NCBI RefSeq assembly: GCF_014695715.1
Contig: NZ_JACJOT010000009.1
Location: forward strand, 62,001 to 126,000
Direction of reading: 5' to 3'
Length of the DNA stretch: 64,000 nucleotides
Source of the DNA: Microcoleus sp. FACHB-68
Lineage (GTDB): Bacteria; Cyanobacteriota; Cyanobacteriia; Cyanobacteriales; Oscillatoriaceae
Made by a program: the position numbers and the translations under genes. This document shows positions 27,215 to 36,124 of the stretch, in pieces (the first letter of the stretch is position 1; each line of letters begins with the position of its first letter). The notes under the pieces were generated by a model. The model searched no databases. It had not been told where the DNA came from and saw nothing but the letters and a program-made list of their open reading frames with translations.

Positions 27215-28015
27215 CTACTGAAGATGGAGAAACTTATCTAGGGCAGTTACCATTGCCGGCGGCCAGCGGCGGATACTTTTCACCCAATCAATGTCTTTAT
27301 AGCGCGAATCCATACCCACGACTGAAACCCAATTACTTTCAGCTTCGCCGCGTTTTCCTTGCTCCCAAAGTGCAGCAGTTAGCGCTGCCCGGATATCGGG
27401 AAACTTGGGGTACTTGCGGACTAAATTCCGCATCGTGCGAAGCGCTTCCTCCGTTTCACCGGCTTGATAGAGGGCGAGGGCATAGTTAGCGCGGGCGAAG
27501 GCATAATCTGGGGCCAAATCAGCAGCGTACCCATAATCTGAGATCGCAGCTTTCCACTGTCCCAGGCCGGCTTCTGCGTTACCCCGGTTGTTGTAGGCTG
27601 CTGCATCTTGGGGGTCGAGTTCCAACACGTGATTATAATCAGCAATCGCCTCTGAATACCGGCCCAGTCCTTCCAGCGCAGTCCCGCGATTTAAGTAAGG
27701 ATCGGGGGCGCTGGGGGCAAGTTCAATCGCTTTGTTGTAGTCCTCAAGTGCCGCTTCTAATTTGTTTTGGCTAACTCTAGAATTTCCCCGGTTGCTCCAA
27801 ATTGCTGGATTATCTGGGAATTGTTCAAGAATTTGTGTCCAGTAGTTTTCTGCGGTGGCAAAGTCGCCGGTGTTGGTGGCATCAAAGGCTTGGCTGGCGA
27901 GTTCCTCAATGGGTATTTGGTCTGTAGTTTGCGCGATAGCTGGGGCATTATTCACGAAGCTGATAACTACACTGACAAGCAACACACACAGGATTTTGAG
28001 AATCGAGCGAATCAT
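27215..28015 (-). CDS. secreted tetratricopeptide-repeat protein
   Basis: The N-terminus is a signal peptide: MIRSILKILCVLLVSVVISF followed by NNAPAIAQT with an AxA cleavage site. At least four TPR units follow over residues 45-205, for example WSNRGNSRVSQNKLEAALED, YLNRGTALEGLGRYSEAIAD and YNNRGNAEAGLGQWKAAISD. The rest is a helical tail. Such proteins act as periplasmic or lumenal scaffolds; the partner is not known. The frame extends to 28057, but that part lies in a 31-bp direct repeat and would put 14 polar residues ahead of the signal, so I place the start at ATG 28015. Both flanks carry heptamer repeats. Confidence 0.85.
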   Translation of the reverse strand: MIRSILKILCVLLVSVVISFVNNAPAIAQTTDQIPIEELASQAFDATNTGDFATAENYWTQILEQFPDNPAIWSNRGNSRVSQNKLEAALEDYNKAIELAPSAPDPYLNRGTALEGLGRYSEAIADYNHVLELDPQDAAAYNNRGNAEAGLGQWKAAISDYGYAADLAPDYAFARANYALALYQAGETEEALRTMRNLVRKYPKFPDIRAALTAALWEQGKRGEAESNWVSVVGMDSRYKDIDWVKSIRRWPPAMVTALDKFLHLQ

Positions 28016-28046
28016 CGTGAAGTTTATAAGGGATTTGCTAATTTTA

Positions 28047-28107
28047 GAGGCCGGCATTCAGACATTTGGTGATTCGTGAGGCCGGCATTCAGAGATTTGT
28101 GATTTTT
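28047..28107. repeat. 31-bp direct repeat upstream of the TPR gene
   Basis: GAGGCCGGCATTCAGA at 28047-28062 and again at 28078-28093, with further similarity to about 28107 (31-bp period). It lies between ruvB and the TPR gene and contains two of the GCCGGC sites. Confidence 0.6.
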
Positions 28108-28145
28108 CTGATCACTCTTCACCCCCTCTTACACTCTCCCCTCCC

Positions 28146-28201
28146 ATGCCCCATGCCCTATCCCCCATGCCCAATGCCCCATGCCCTATGCCCCATGCCC
28201 C
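28146..28201. repeat. heptanucleotide tandem repeat, eight units of ATGCCCC type
   Basis: Eight heptamers of ATGCCC(C/T/A) with one variant (ATCCCCC) run at 28146-28201 between the TPR gene and ruvB. They are the reverse complement of the GGGGCAT block at 27136, so the TPR gene is bracketed by an inverted pair of repeat blocks about 1 kb apart. Confidence 0.9.
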
Positions 28202-28207
28202 AAAAAA

Positions 28208-29320
28208 TCACCGCAGCAACGATAACTGCTGATCTGGAGGACTATAACCAAGGTGTTTCCAAGCAGCGTCAGTAGCCATGCGCCCGCGATGGGTGCGGTT
28301 GAGATAGCCGATTTGCAGCAAGTAAGGTTCGTAGACTTCTTCAATGGTTTGGGTGTCTTCGCCGGTGGCGGCAGCGATGGTTTCTAAGCCAACCGGCCCA
28401 CCTTTGAAATTTTCGATGATGACGCTAAGCAGCCGGCGATCTGTCCAATCTAAGCCGCAGGGGTCTACGTTGAACAGTTCTAAGGCTTCACCGGCAACTT
28501 CGGCGGTAATGGTGCCGGCTGCTTTGACTTCGGCGTAGTCACGCACACGTTTAAGCAGCCGATTGGCAATGCGCGGGGTGCCGCGAGATCGTCGGGCGAT
28601 TTCTGTTGCCCCTTCGTCAGTTAGGGGCGTTTTGAGAATTTGGCCGGTTCGCAGCACAATTTGGCTAAGTTCGTCGATTTCGTAGAAGCGCAGGCGCTGA
28701 ATTAGGCCAAATCGGTCGCGCAGGGGAGAAGTTAAAGCTCCAACTCTTGTGGTTGCCCCTACAAGGGTGAAGCGTTGCAGAGGGATGCTGCGAGTTCGGG
28801 CGCTTTGGCCTTTCCCGACGGTGATGTCGAGGCGAAAATCTTCCATTGCCGGATAGAGAATTTCTTCGCTCATTTTGCTGAGGCGATGAATTTCATCAAT
28901 GAAAAGAATGTCTCCGGGTTGGAGATTGACGAGCAAGCCGACAATGTCGCGCGGACGTTCTAATGCCGGCGCTGTGGTGATTTTGCAGCCGACGCCCATT
29001 TCTGAGGCGAGAATCAGGGCCATTGTAGTTTTACCTAAGCCAGGAGGGCCGTAGAGTAAGAGATGATCTAAGGATTCTTGCCGGGATTTGGCGGCTTTGA
29101 TGGCAATATCGAGGACTTCTTTAAGGTCTTTTTGCCCAATGTAGTCTGCAAGTCGCTGGGGTCGAATTTTCTCTTCTTGTTTGCTGTTGCTGTCTTCCTC
29201 ACCAATTGCTTGAGGTTCAAGCAGGGAGGGAGCCGGCGCGTTGTAGGCTGCCGGTTTTTCGGCGGCGCTTTTTTGCCGTTTTGGTTCTTGCGGTTGTTTG
29301 TTGGAGGAGACGATTGCCAT
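28208..29320 (-). CDS. ruvB: Holliday junction branch migration ATPase RuvB
   Basis: RuvB is the hexameric motor of the RuvAB complex in recombination repair. Residues 50-70 begin the AAA+ core: [18 protein letters not shown], Walker [10 protein letters not shown], Walker [10 protein letters not shown], and the sensor/arginine-finger segment [18 protein letters not shown]. The winged-helix C-terminal domain has [19 protein letters not shown] and [18 protein letters not shown]. The N-terminal 45 residues are a polar extension common in cyanobacteria. The stop lies just beyond the heptamer repeat block. Confidence 0.96.
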   Translation of the reverse strand: MAIVSSNKQPQEPKRQKSAAEKPAAYNAPAPSLLEPQAIGEEDSNSKQEEKIRPQRLADYIGQKDLKEVLDIAIKAAKSRQESLDHLLLYGPPGLGKTTMALILASEMGVGCKITTAPALERPRDIVGLLVNLQPGDILFIDEIHRLSKMSEEILYPAMEDFRLDITVGKGQSARTRSIPLQRFTLVGATTRVGALTSPLRDRFGLIQRLRFYEIDELSQIVLRTGQILKTPLTDEGATEIARRSRGTPRIANRLLKRVRDYAEVKAAGTITAEVAGEALELFNVDPCGLDWTDRRLLSVIIENFKGGPVGLETIAAATGEDTQTIEEVYEPYLLQIGYLNRTHRGRMATDAAWKHLGYSPPDQQLSLLR

Positions 29321-29571
29321 AGGATTTTAGAGTTTAAATTTTAAATTTGGTTGGTGCTTCGCTGTGAGATTTAAATTTTTCTCAAAACCGGCCTTTTGCT
29401 GTGAACTTATCCGTCTGATTGGATTTGACAATTGTGGCCATGTTTTTATGAAAGAAACCAATTAACCGGATTTGATCGCGTCGTATAAAATATTCCCCTA
29501 GTTCAAGTTACCTTGTTTGCCGGTTGGACTTTCTTGCCGGCCAAAGTTCTGATTTAACGATTTTTTAAATT

Positions 29572-30138
29572 ATGACTGTTCCACTGTCTTTGTCTGTCCC
29601 GGAATCTTTGACGTTTGAGCAAGCGATCTCGCTGACTCAATCTTTACTCGACCAGATCGAAGCAGGAGCGCTATCGGAGGAGGATATAGAATCGGTACTG
29701 ACCCGGCTCGTTAGCAGCGAAAATGGGGCACGGGGATTTTTTGTGACTTATCTAACGGATAACCGGCCTTTGGCAGATCATCCGTCTATTGGCGTGATTA
29801 ACGCATTGCGGACTTCTCCTGAGATTGTCTCAGAATTGCTGGTGAAAAATGTAGCGATGTCGGCGGCGATGGTGGTGGCGCACCGGCGCAGGCAGGATGA
29901 GGCGATGGCGGCGAATTCTGCGCGGACTTCCACCCGTTCGGCGGGTTTAATTGCCATGCTTGAGCTGCCACGGACACACGAGCTGGCTCAGCAGATGTTG
30001 GAGAGTGTGACTGCCGGTGAGGGGGTTTATGAAGCGTTTCTCAAGCGCTGGGGATATGATGCAGAGCAACGGCTGGCGATCGAGCAAGCGGTGCAGCCGG
30101 TGCTTTCTGAGAGCGGGGAAAACAAAAGTTTGGCTTAA
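29572..30138 (+). CDS. hypothetical protein, cyanobacterial type
   Basis: I cannot name the family. The 188-residue protein is soluble and mainly helical, with no signal peptide. Segments such as TFEQAISLTQSLLDQIEAGA, SSENGARGFFVTYLTDNRPL and MSAAMVVAHRRRQDEAMAAN look conserved rather than random, and codon use is like the neighbours. It sits alone between ruvB (divergent) and the ABC transporter genes, 257 bp from the latter. The ATG at 29572 follows an AT-rich stretch. Confidence 0.7.
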   Translation: MTVPLSLSVPESLTFEQAISLTQSLLDQIEAGALSEEDIESVLTRLVSSENGARGFFVTYLTDNRPLADHPSIGVINALRTSPEIVSELLVKNVAMSAAMVVAHRRRQDEAMAANSARTSTRSAGLIAMLELPRTHELAQQMLESVTAGEGVYEAFLKRWGYDAEQRLAIEQAVQPVLSESGENKSLA

Positions 30139-30333
30139 CAAGTTGAAAAATTCTGCATAAAATCTTAATCTATGGTGACGAGACACCGTTAAGGTGGGGT
30201 TAGGCTTGGCCAAACCGGCTTAACCGGCGCTTGCGGGGTGAGCGGGGAACGTTAGGAAACTCAAATTCATCACAGGCTAAAGGCGATTCTGTTCGGTGCT
30301 GTTGAGATTGATTGCTGTTTAATAGAACAGCTA

Positions 30334-30360
30334 ACCCCAAAGCTTGGGGTGGAGTGTTTT
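30334..30360. terminator. hairpin between the hypothetical gene and the ABC permease
   Basis: ACCCCAA at 30334-30340 pairs with TTGGGGT at 30344-30350 across a three-base loop, followed by GGAGTGTTTT. It could terminate the upstream gene or lie in the leader of the ABC operon. Confidence 0.4.
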
Positions 30361-30395
30361 AGGTGGTGTGTAGGTAGTAGGTAAGGAAGGTAAAA

Positions 30396-31253
30396 TTGCT
30401 GAGGTCGATGAAAGGAGTTGTCCAAAAGGCCGGCAGAGTCAGACGTAACCCCTTGAGGGAGGCTCAGTGGTGGCTGAAGTTCGAGCTGTTGAGAACGCTG
30501 GTGCGGCGAGAGTTAGAGGCACGGTATAAAGGCTCAGTTTTGGGGAATTTATGGCCGTTAGTAACTCAGTTATCACAATTGGTGATTTACACGTATGTCT
30601 TCTCAATTGTGTTGAAAGTGAAGCTCAGCTTGAACGGAATGCCGGAGAATAATTTAACGTTTGGTTTGTGGCTGTTTGCAGGCTTGTTGCCTTGGACAGC
30701 GTTTACCGGCGGCTTTCTTCAGGCATCGGGATCGGTTGTGGCGCAGCCTAATTTGGTGAAGAAGGTGGTGTTTCCGCTGACTTTGTTACCGATGGTGCCG
30801 GTGCTTTCAGCCTTCATTGAGAGTGCTTTTGGTTTAATGGCTTTAATTGTCTTGTTAGCCATGACAACCCACTCTTTACACCCAACTTTATCGTTACTGC
30901 CGCTGGTTTGGTTGCCGCAATTACTGTTAACTGCCGGCTTTGGATATTTAGGGGCGGCGATGACGGTGTTTTTGCGAGATATTCCCCAAACTGCTTCAGT
31001 CATTTTAAATTTTTGGTTCTACTTTACGCCGATTTGCTATCCAGCAGAAATCATTCCCGAAAGTTGGCGGGCGTTGGTATTTTGGATTAATCCAATGGCG
31101 GCAATTTCTGAAGTTTATCGGGATTTAATATTAGTAGGGGAAGTCAAGCACTGGGGAGAATGGGGCGTGGCTTCTGTGGTTTCTTTAATTGTGTTTTATG
31201 GAGGATTATGGACGTATAAGCGGTTGCGTCCTGCTTTTGCGGATGTTCTCTAA
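30396..31253 (+). CDS. ABC-2 type polysaccharide export permease (Wzm-like)
   Basis: The 285-residue protein has six hydrophobic segments and the ABC-2 sequence LVRRELEARYKGSVLGNLWP near residue 40, the coupling helix of polysaccharide/polyol-phosphate exporters. Later segments GLWLFAGLLPWTAFTGGFLQ and NFWFYFTPICYPAEIIPESW are also typical. The gene is followed by the Wzt-like ATPase, so the pair forms an exporter for a glycan made in the cytoplasm. The TTG at 30396 has AAGGAAGG five bases upstream; an ATG four codons later (30408) is the alternative. Confidence 0.88.
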   Translation: MLRSMKGVVQKAGRVRRNPLREAQWWLKFELLRTLVRRELEARYKGSVLGNLWPLVTQLSQLVIYTYVFSIVLKVKLSLNGMPENNLTFGLWLFAGLLPWTAFTGGFLQASGSVVAQPNLVKKVVFPLTLLPMVPVLSAFIESAFGLMALIVLLAMTTHSLHPTLSLLPLVWLPQLLLTAGFGYLGAAMTVFLRDIPQTASVILNFWFYFTPICYPAEIIPESWRALVFWINPMAAISEVYRDLILVGEVKHWGEWGVASVVSLIVFYGGLWTYKRLRPAFADVL

Positions 31254-31307
31254 ATTTTCAAATTGAATTGTTAGATTATTCGTTGCCGGTTTTTACAGCA
31301 GAATCCC

Positions 31308-32708
31308 ATGCAAGATGACGTTGCCATTTCACTAAAAAATGTCTCGAAGTGCTTTAAGCGGTACGGGCATCCTGTAGATCGATTAAAGGAAATTTTACTG
31401 CCTGGAAAGAGCAGGAGTGAGGAGTTTTGGGCGCTGCGAGATATTAACCTCGAAGTGCCAAAGGGGCAGACTTTAGGGGTGGTGGGGCGCAATGGTTCAG
31501 GAAAAAGTACGCTGTTGCAAGTCATTGTGGGAACGCTTGCGGCAACAACGGGCGAAGTCGAGGTCAAGGGTCGAGTTTCAGCTTTGTTAGAGTTGGGAAG
31601 CGGGTTTAATCCTGAGTTTACAGGCCGGCAGAATGTTTTTTTTAACGGTCAGTTATTAGGATTAAAGCATCAAGAAATTGAAGAAAAATTTGATGAAATT
31701 GCGGCTTTTGCAGATATTGGAGATTTTATCGATCAGCCGGTGAAAACTTATTCCAGCGGGATGTTTGTCAGGCTGGCGTTTGCGGTTTCAACGAGTGTTG
31801 ATCCGGATATTTTGATTGTGGATGAGGCGCTTTCAGTTGGGGATGAAGCGTTTCAGCGCAAATGTTTTGTCCGCCTGCAAACGATTCAGGAAAGAGGCGG
31901 AACGGTTTTATTTGTTTCTCACTCGGCTGCGGCAGTGATAGAACTTTGCGATTCGGCGATTTTAATGGATCGCGGCGAGTTATTGTTGTTTAATACGCCC
32001 AAGTTTGTTTTAGATAAATATCACAAGTTAATTTACGCGCCGGCTGATATTGAACAGTCTTTGCGGGAGGATATTAGAGCTTTGAATAAGCCGGTAAATC
32101 CTGAGCCGGTTAATCAAAATGTCCTAGTTTGTGAAAAAACTCCTTTATTATCTGTTGTGCCGAATCAAGCAATGGAGGATAAAGGATTAGGTGAATTTTA
32201 TGATCCGGAATTGGTGCCGGCGAATACGATTTCCTATGTGCCTCGCGGTGCCAAAATTATCAATCCTCAAATTACGACACTTGAGGGTAAAGTTGTCAAT
32301 CACCTGATTGGGCGAAATCATTACATTTACACGTACACCGTTTCATTTTTTAAGCCGGCTTCTAAAATTCGCTTTGGGATGTTAATCAAAACGTTAAGCG
32401 GATTTGAACTGGGAGGCGCTTCCTTTTCAACCAGCAGTCATTCTATTAACCATGTTGAAGCTGAAACAACCCTAGTTGTCAAATTTCAATTTCAGTGTCT
32501 GCTGCATCCTGGTGTATACTTTTTAAATGCCGGCGTTTCAGGGATTGTTGACGGCAATTTTACTTACCTGGCTCGTTGTATTGATGTTGCCATGTTTAGA
32601 GTTCAACCTCAAATCGAGTCCTGTGGAAGTGGAATCGTTGACTTACTGATTGAGCCTAGCTTATGCGTAGTCGAAGAAACAAAAAACTTGAATTTATCAG
32701 AATTGTAG
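31308..32708 (+). CDS. ABC transporter ATPase with Wzt-type C-terminal domain
   Basis: Residues 1-250 are the ATPase: Walker A GRNGSGKST, signature YSSGMFVRLAFAV, Walker B ILIVDEALSVGDEAF. Residues 300-460 form a beta-sandwich like the Wzt C-terminal domain, which in known systems binds the terminal cap of the glycan to select it for export: PRGAKIINPQITTLEGKVVN, HYIYTYTVSFFKPASKIRFG and FQCLLHPGVYFLNAGVSG. This implies that the exported chain has a specific modified end (methyl, sulfate or phosphate group). The methyltransferase gene next door could supply it. The ATG is at 31308, 54 bp after the permease. Confidence 0.92.
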   Translation: MQDDVAISLKNVSKCFKRYGHPVDRLKEILLPGKSRSEEFWALRDINLEVPKGQTLGVVGRNGSGKSTLLQVIVGTLAATTGEVEVKGRVSALLELGSGFNPEFTGRQNVFFNGQLLGLKHQEIEEKFDEIAAFADIGDFIDQPVKTYSSGMFVRLAFAVSTSVDPDILIVDEALSVGDEAFQRKCFVRLQTIQERGGTVLFVSHSAAAVIELCDSAILMDRGELLLFNTPKFVLDKYHKLIYAPADIEQSLREDIRALNKPVNPEPVNQNVLVCEKTPLLSVVPNQAMEDKGLGEFYDPELVPANTISYVPRGAKIINPQITTLEGKVVNHLIGRNHYIYTYTVSFFKPASKIRFGMLIKTLSGFELGGASFSTSSHSINHVEAETTLVVKFQFQCLLHPGVYFLNAGVSGIVDGNFTYLARCIDVAMFRVQPQIESCGSGIVDLLIEPSLCVVEETKNLNLSEL

Positions 32709-32788
32709 GGATATAAGTTTTAATCCTCTCCATATCTCTAACCCTAAGTTTGTAAAATTACCGCATCTTTTGTCCTATTAAAATTCAG

Positions 32789-33667
32789 ATGAGTAACCTC
32801 GAAACTATCCAGCAGAAAAAAGCAGAAATCATTCAAAAGTTTGGAGAATGGACAAATCACAACATTCAACTGGATGGCGATCTTTACACCATTAGCCGGC
32901 AAACTATTACTGGCGCAGAAGTTAAATTAAGGCGGATCGTGCAAATGGTTGCCGATATTTCGGGTAAATCATTTGAAAACCTGCGAATTTTAGACTTGGC
33001 TTGCCTGGAAGGACTTTATGGCATGGAACTTGCCTTGCAAGGTGCAAACGTTGTCGCCATAGAAGGGAGAGAAGCGAATGTAGAAAAGGCGCGGTTTGCC
33101 AAGGATGTTTTATCAGTCAATAATATAGAAATTATCCAAGATGATGTTCGCAATCTTAGTCTAGAAAAATATGGAAAGTTTGATATTGTTCTGTGTATAG
33201 GGATTCTTTATCATTTAGATGTTCCCGATGTTTTTGAGTTTTTAGAAAAAATTTCAGAAGTTTGTCAAAGTTTTGCCATCATAGACACTCAGGTTAGTAT
33301 GGTGACGGAAACTTCTGCTTTATATAAAGAAAAAGAATACTGGGGAAGATTATACACAGAACACGATCCCAATACGACTGTTGAAGAAAGAGTGAAGGTT
33401 TTGTGGTCATCATTAGATAATCTCAACAGTTTTTGGTTTACTCGTCCCTCTTTATATAACTTTCTGTCTCAGATCGGGTTTACTTCTATCTATGAATGTC
33501 ACAACCCTCCCGTCAAAAAATATGAAATGATGCGACTAAAAAAGGAAACGGATCGCAGCACGTTTTTAGCCATTAAAGGAAAAAAGGTATCTTTGTTTTC
33601 ATCACAGGTGATGAATGACTTGCCGCAAGAAGACTGGGAAAATTCTTTAAAACCTGAAGAATTATAA
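32789..33667 (+). CDS. class I SAM-dependent methyltransferase of the polysaccharide locus
   Basis: The SAM-binding sequence is LRILDLACLEGLYGMELALQ near residue 65, with the acidic end of strand 2 in VVAIEGREANVEKA, and the next motif IIQDDVRNL. The later FDIVLCIGILYHLDVPDVFE segment is typical of small-molecule and sugar methyltransferases. Its position right behind the exporter genes suggests that it methylates the exported glycan or a precursor, perhaps as the end cap read by the Wzt domain. That is an inference from context. The ATG at 32789 is well placed. Confidence 0.82.
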   Translation: MSNLETIQQKKAEIIQKFGEWTNHNIQLDGDLYTISRQTITGAEVKLRRIVQMVADISGKSFENLRILDLACLEGLYGMELALQGANVVAIEGREANVEKARFAKDVLSVNNIEIIQDDVRNLSLEKYGKFDIVLCIGILYHLDVPDVFEFLEKISEVCQSFAIIDTQVSMVTETSALYKEKEYWGRLYTEHDPNTTVEERVKVLWSSLDNLNSFWFTRPSLYNFLSQIGFTSIYECHNPPVKKYEMMRLKKETDRSTFLAIKGKKVSLFSSQVMNDLPQEDWENSLKPEEL

Positions 33668-33732
33668 AAGCTAAAAATCTGAAACTTTAAATAATTAATT
33701 TAAACAAAACTAAGCGCAAAGTGGGGAAAATG

Positions 33733-34761
33733 ATGTCACAGACTTTAATCATAACCGGAATGCATCGTTCTGGCACATCCCTAACTGCTTCATTTATCCA
33801 AGCTTTGGGTATTAATTTAGGAGAAAATTTCTTTGCCGCTGATATCTTTAATGCCAAGGGTTATTTTGAAGATTTGGATTTTTTAGAATTTCAGCGAACC
33901 ATTCTTCAGAATTGCTGCCGGCAGGGAGAAGCCGGTTGGACTGATTGGGGTTGGACAGAAAGTGAATGGTTGGATCGCGACAATTTTCACAACTATATTG
34001 AGCCGGCAAAAGAATTAATCGCATCTCGCCATCAAAAATCAGCTTTTTGGGGTTGGAAAGATCCGCGTACCTCTCTCATGCTTGATTTTTGGGAACAATT
34101 ACTTCCTGAAGCACGATTTTTATTAGTTTATCGCTTACCCTGGGATGTCGCTGATTCTATTCTTCGCCTCAATAGTGGAATATTTACCGAACACCCGGAG
34201 TATCCCTTAAAAGTTTGGGCTTTTTATAACCGGCATCTCCTAGATTTTTACGCTCGGCATTCAGATCGGTGTATTTTAGTTAATATTAATACCTTACTGC
34301 AATCTCCAACTCGGCTGGTTGAACTGCTAGAGACTAAGCTAAACTTGAAAGTTGCCAGTGATTATGAACCGGCACGCTTGAAAGAAATTTATGATTCCAG
34401 CCTTTTTAATAGTTTAGGCCGGCAGCATCCCCTTGTTCAACTTTTACAGCATATTGCGCCTCAATATTTCTCACTTCTCGCCGACTTAGATCGCGTAGCA
34501 GATATTCCCAGTGATTTTTCACAGGAACCGACATCCGGCAACATTTCTCATCCAGAATGCTTACCTTTATTACTCTACCGGCAGGCGTTTGAAAATCAGG
34601 GACAGCTTCAGAATCTTTACCGACAGATTCAGCAGGATAAAATTGAACTGGAATCTCAAATCGTTCAATTAAAACAAGAAAATGCAATTTTAAAAAGCTC
34701 CAAAGTTTGGAAATTGCATCGAGCCTTATCTAAAATTAAAAAGCTAGCTAAAATTAATTAA
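33733..34761 (+). CDS. sulfotransferase family protein with coiled-coil tail
   Basis: The PAPS 5'-phosphosulfate loop is LIITGMHRSGTSLTASFIQ at the N-terminus, and the 3'-phosphate loop is probably the FLLVYRLPWDVADSILRL segment near residue 140, with WGWKDPRTSLML between. The enzyme probably transfers sulfate to a glycan. A helical region near residues 280-325 looks like a coiled coil and ends in SSKVWKLHRALSKIKKLAK. A matching SKFWKLR segment ends the next gene product. The frame runs from GTG 33721, but tandem ATGs at 33730 and 33733 follow GGGG, so I start at 33733. Confidence 0.8.
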   Translation: MSQTLIITGMHRSGTSLTASFIQALGINLGENFFAADIFNAKGYFEDLDFLEFQRTILQNCCRQGEAGWTDWGWTESEWLDRDNFHNYIEPAKELIASRHQKSAFWGWKDPRTSLMLDFWEQLLPEARFLLVYRLPWDVADSILRLNSGIFTEHPEYPLKVWAFYNRHLLDFYARHSDRCILVNINTLLQSPTRLVELLETKLNLKVASDYEPARLKEIYDSSLFNSLGRQHPLVQLLQHIAPQYFSLLADLDRVADIPSDFSQEPTSGNISHPECLPLLLYRQAFENQGQLQNLYRQIQQDKIELESQIVQLKQENAILKSSKVWKLHRALSKIKKLAKIN

Positions 34762-34798
34762 CCGAAACACCCATGAGAAACCAGGAGAACGAAATTAA

Positions 34799-36061
34799 AT
34801 GTCTGCCTTAAGAGAACCTAGAAGCAGCCAAATCGCTTTATCAGTAGTGATTCCTTGTTACAATCACGGCGAGTTTATACTTGAGGCTGTTTCAGGTTTG
34901 CAAAATTATAAAAATCATGATTTTGTAGAAATTCTTATTGTTAATGATGGTTCAACCGAACCCCTAACCCATAAAGTTTTAAATTATTTAAAAGAAAATG
35001 GCTATCAAGTTATTGATCAAATTAACCAAGGATTAGCTCAAGCAAGAAATACAGGAATTAGCAAAGCTTTAGGACGTTATATTTTACCTTTAGATGCAGA
35101 CAATAAAGTTAGAGAAAACTATATCGTAAAAAGTATTGAAATTTTGGATAATTATCCAGAAATTGGAGTTGTTTACGGCGATGCCGAATTTTTTGGCGCG
35201 AAAACAGGAGTTTGGCAAGTTCCCGAATTTGATATTAACCGGCTGGCAATGGGAAATTATATTGATGCCTGTGCGGTTTTCCGAAAAATTGTTTGGAAAG
35301 ATTGTGGCGGTTACGATCCAAAAATACCCGATAAATTAGGCTATGAGGATTGGGATTTTTGGCTAGGTGCTGCTGAACAAGGATGGAAGTTTTATCACAT
35401 TCCGGAAGTGATGTTTGACTACCGGGTGCGATCAGAGTCTATGGTCAGCGCTTGCAATGTGCCAGAAAATCGCAAGCAACTTTTTCGATATATTTGTACC
35501 AAACATTTGGGACTTTATACAACAAATTTTGCTAATATATTGGCAGAAAAAGAGTTTGCCTTGCTGAGAGAAAGCGCTCATTCTCAAAGTTTGCAGGTGC
35601 AAGTAAAACAAACTCAAGCTGACTTAGAGCAAGCGCGAATGCAACTGCAACAAACGCAAGCTCAATTGCAGGCTGAACTCATACACCGGCAGACTCAGCT
35701 AGCGCAAACCCAAGGTGAGTTGGAGAACTCACAAAACCAACTACAACAAACCCAAACTCAGCTCCAACAAACCCAAACCGAACTAGGAAGCCGGCATAAC
35801 GAGTTGCACCAAACCCAAACCCAGCTTGATCGCATCCAAGGCGAATTAGAAAGCCGGCATAATGAGTTGCAACAAACTCAAACCCAGCTTGATCGCATTC
35901 AAGATGAACTCTTCCATTCTCAAAACCATTTGCAACAAACCCAACTGGCATTGGAGTCCTCACAAGCAACCGTTGCTGCGATGGAAACCAGTAAATTTTG
36001 GAAGTTACGCGGCCAATGGTTTAAGCTTAAAAAAGTCATAGGCTTAAAACATGAACCCTAA
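34799..36061 (+). CDS. family 2 glycosyltransferase with 21-residue coiled-coil repeats
   Basis: Residues 10-240 are a GT2 (GT-A) domain: SVVIPCYNHGEFILEAVSGL, ILIVNDGSTE, and the metal-binding YILPLDADNKV, then YEDWDFWLGAAEQGWKFYHI. Residues 255-400 are a Gln-rich coiled coil made of near-exact 21-residue (63-bp) repeats such as SRHNELHQTQTQLDRIQGE. The last 20 residues contain SKFWKLRGQWFKLKKVIGL, an amphipathic cationic tail shared with the preceding sulfotransferase. The tail may anchor both at the membrane or dock them on each other. The donor and acceptor sugars are unknown. Confidence 0.87.
   Translation: MSALREPRSSQIALSVVIPCYNHGEFILEAVSGLQNYKNHDFVEILIVNDGSTEPLTHKVLNYLKENGYQVIDQINQGLAQARNTGISKALGRYILPLDADNKVRENYIVKSIEILDNYPEIGVVYGDAEFFGAKTGVWQVPEFDINRLAMGNYIDACAVFRKIVWKDCGGYDPKIPDKLGYEDWDFWLGAAEQGWKFYHIPEVMFDYRVRSESMVSACNVPENRKQLFRYICTKHLGLYTTNFANILAEKEFALLRESAHSQSLQVQVKQTQADLEQARMQLQQTQAQLQAELIHRQTQLAQTQGELENSQNQLQQTQTQLQQTQTELGSRHNELHQTQTQLDRIQGELESRHNELQQTQTQLDRIQDELFHSQNHLQQTQLALESSQATVAAMETSKFWKLRGQWFKLKKVIGLKHEP
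35600..35950 (+). repeat. tandem 63-bp coding repeats in the GT2 gene
   Basis: Imperfect tandem repeats encode the QTQ-rich coiled coil. The two best copies start at the GCCGGCATAA(C/T)GAGTTG segments near 35790 and 35853 and are 63 bp apart (three heptads). Shorter CAAACCCAAAC units fill the upstream part. The period fits a whole number of heptads, so copy number can change without breaking the helix register. Confidence 0.8.
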
Positions 36062-36124
36062 CCAGTTGCTTTCATTCCCTCAATTCTTCAACCCAAACTA
36101 GCAAGTTCACAAGCTGATAGATCG

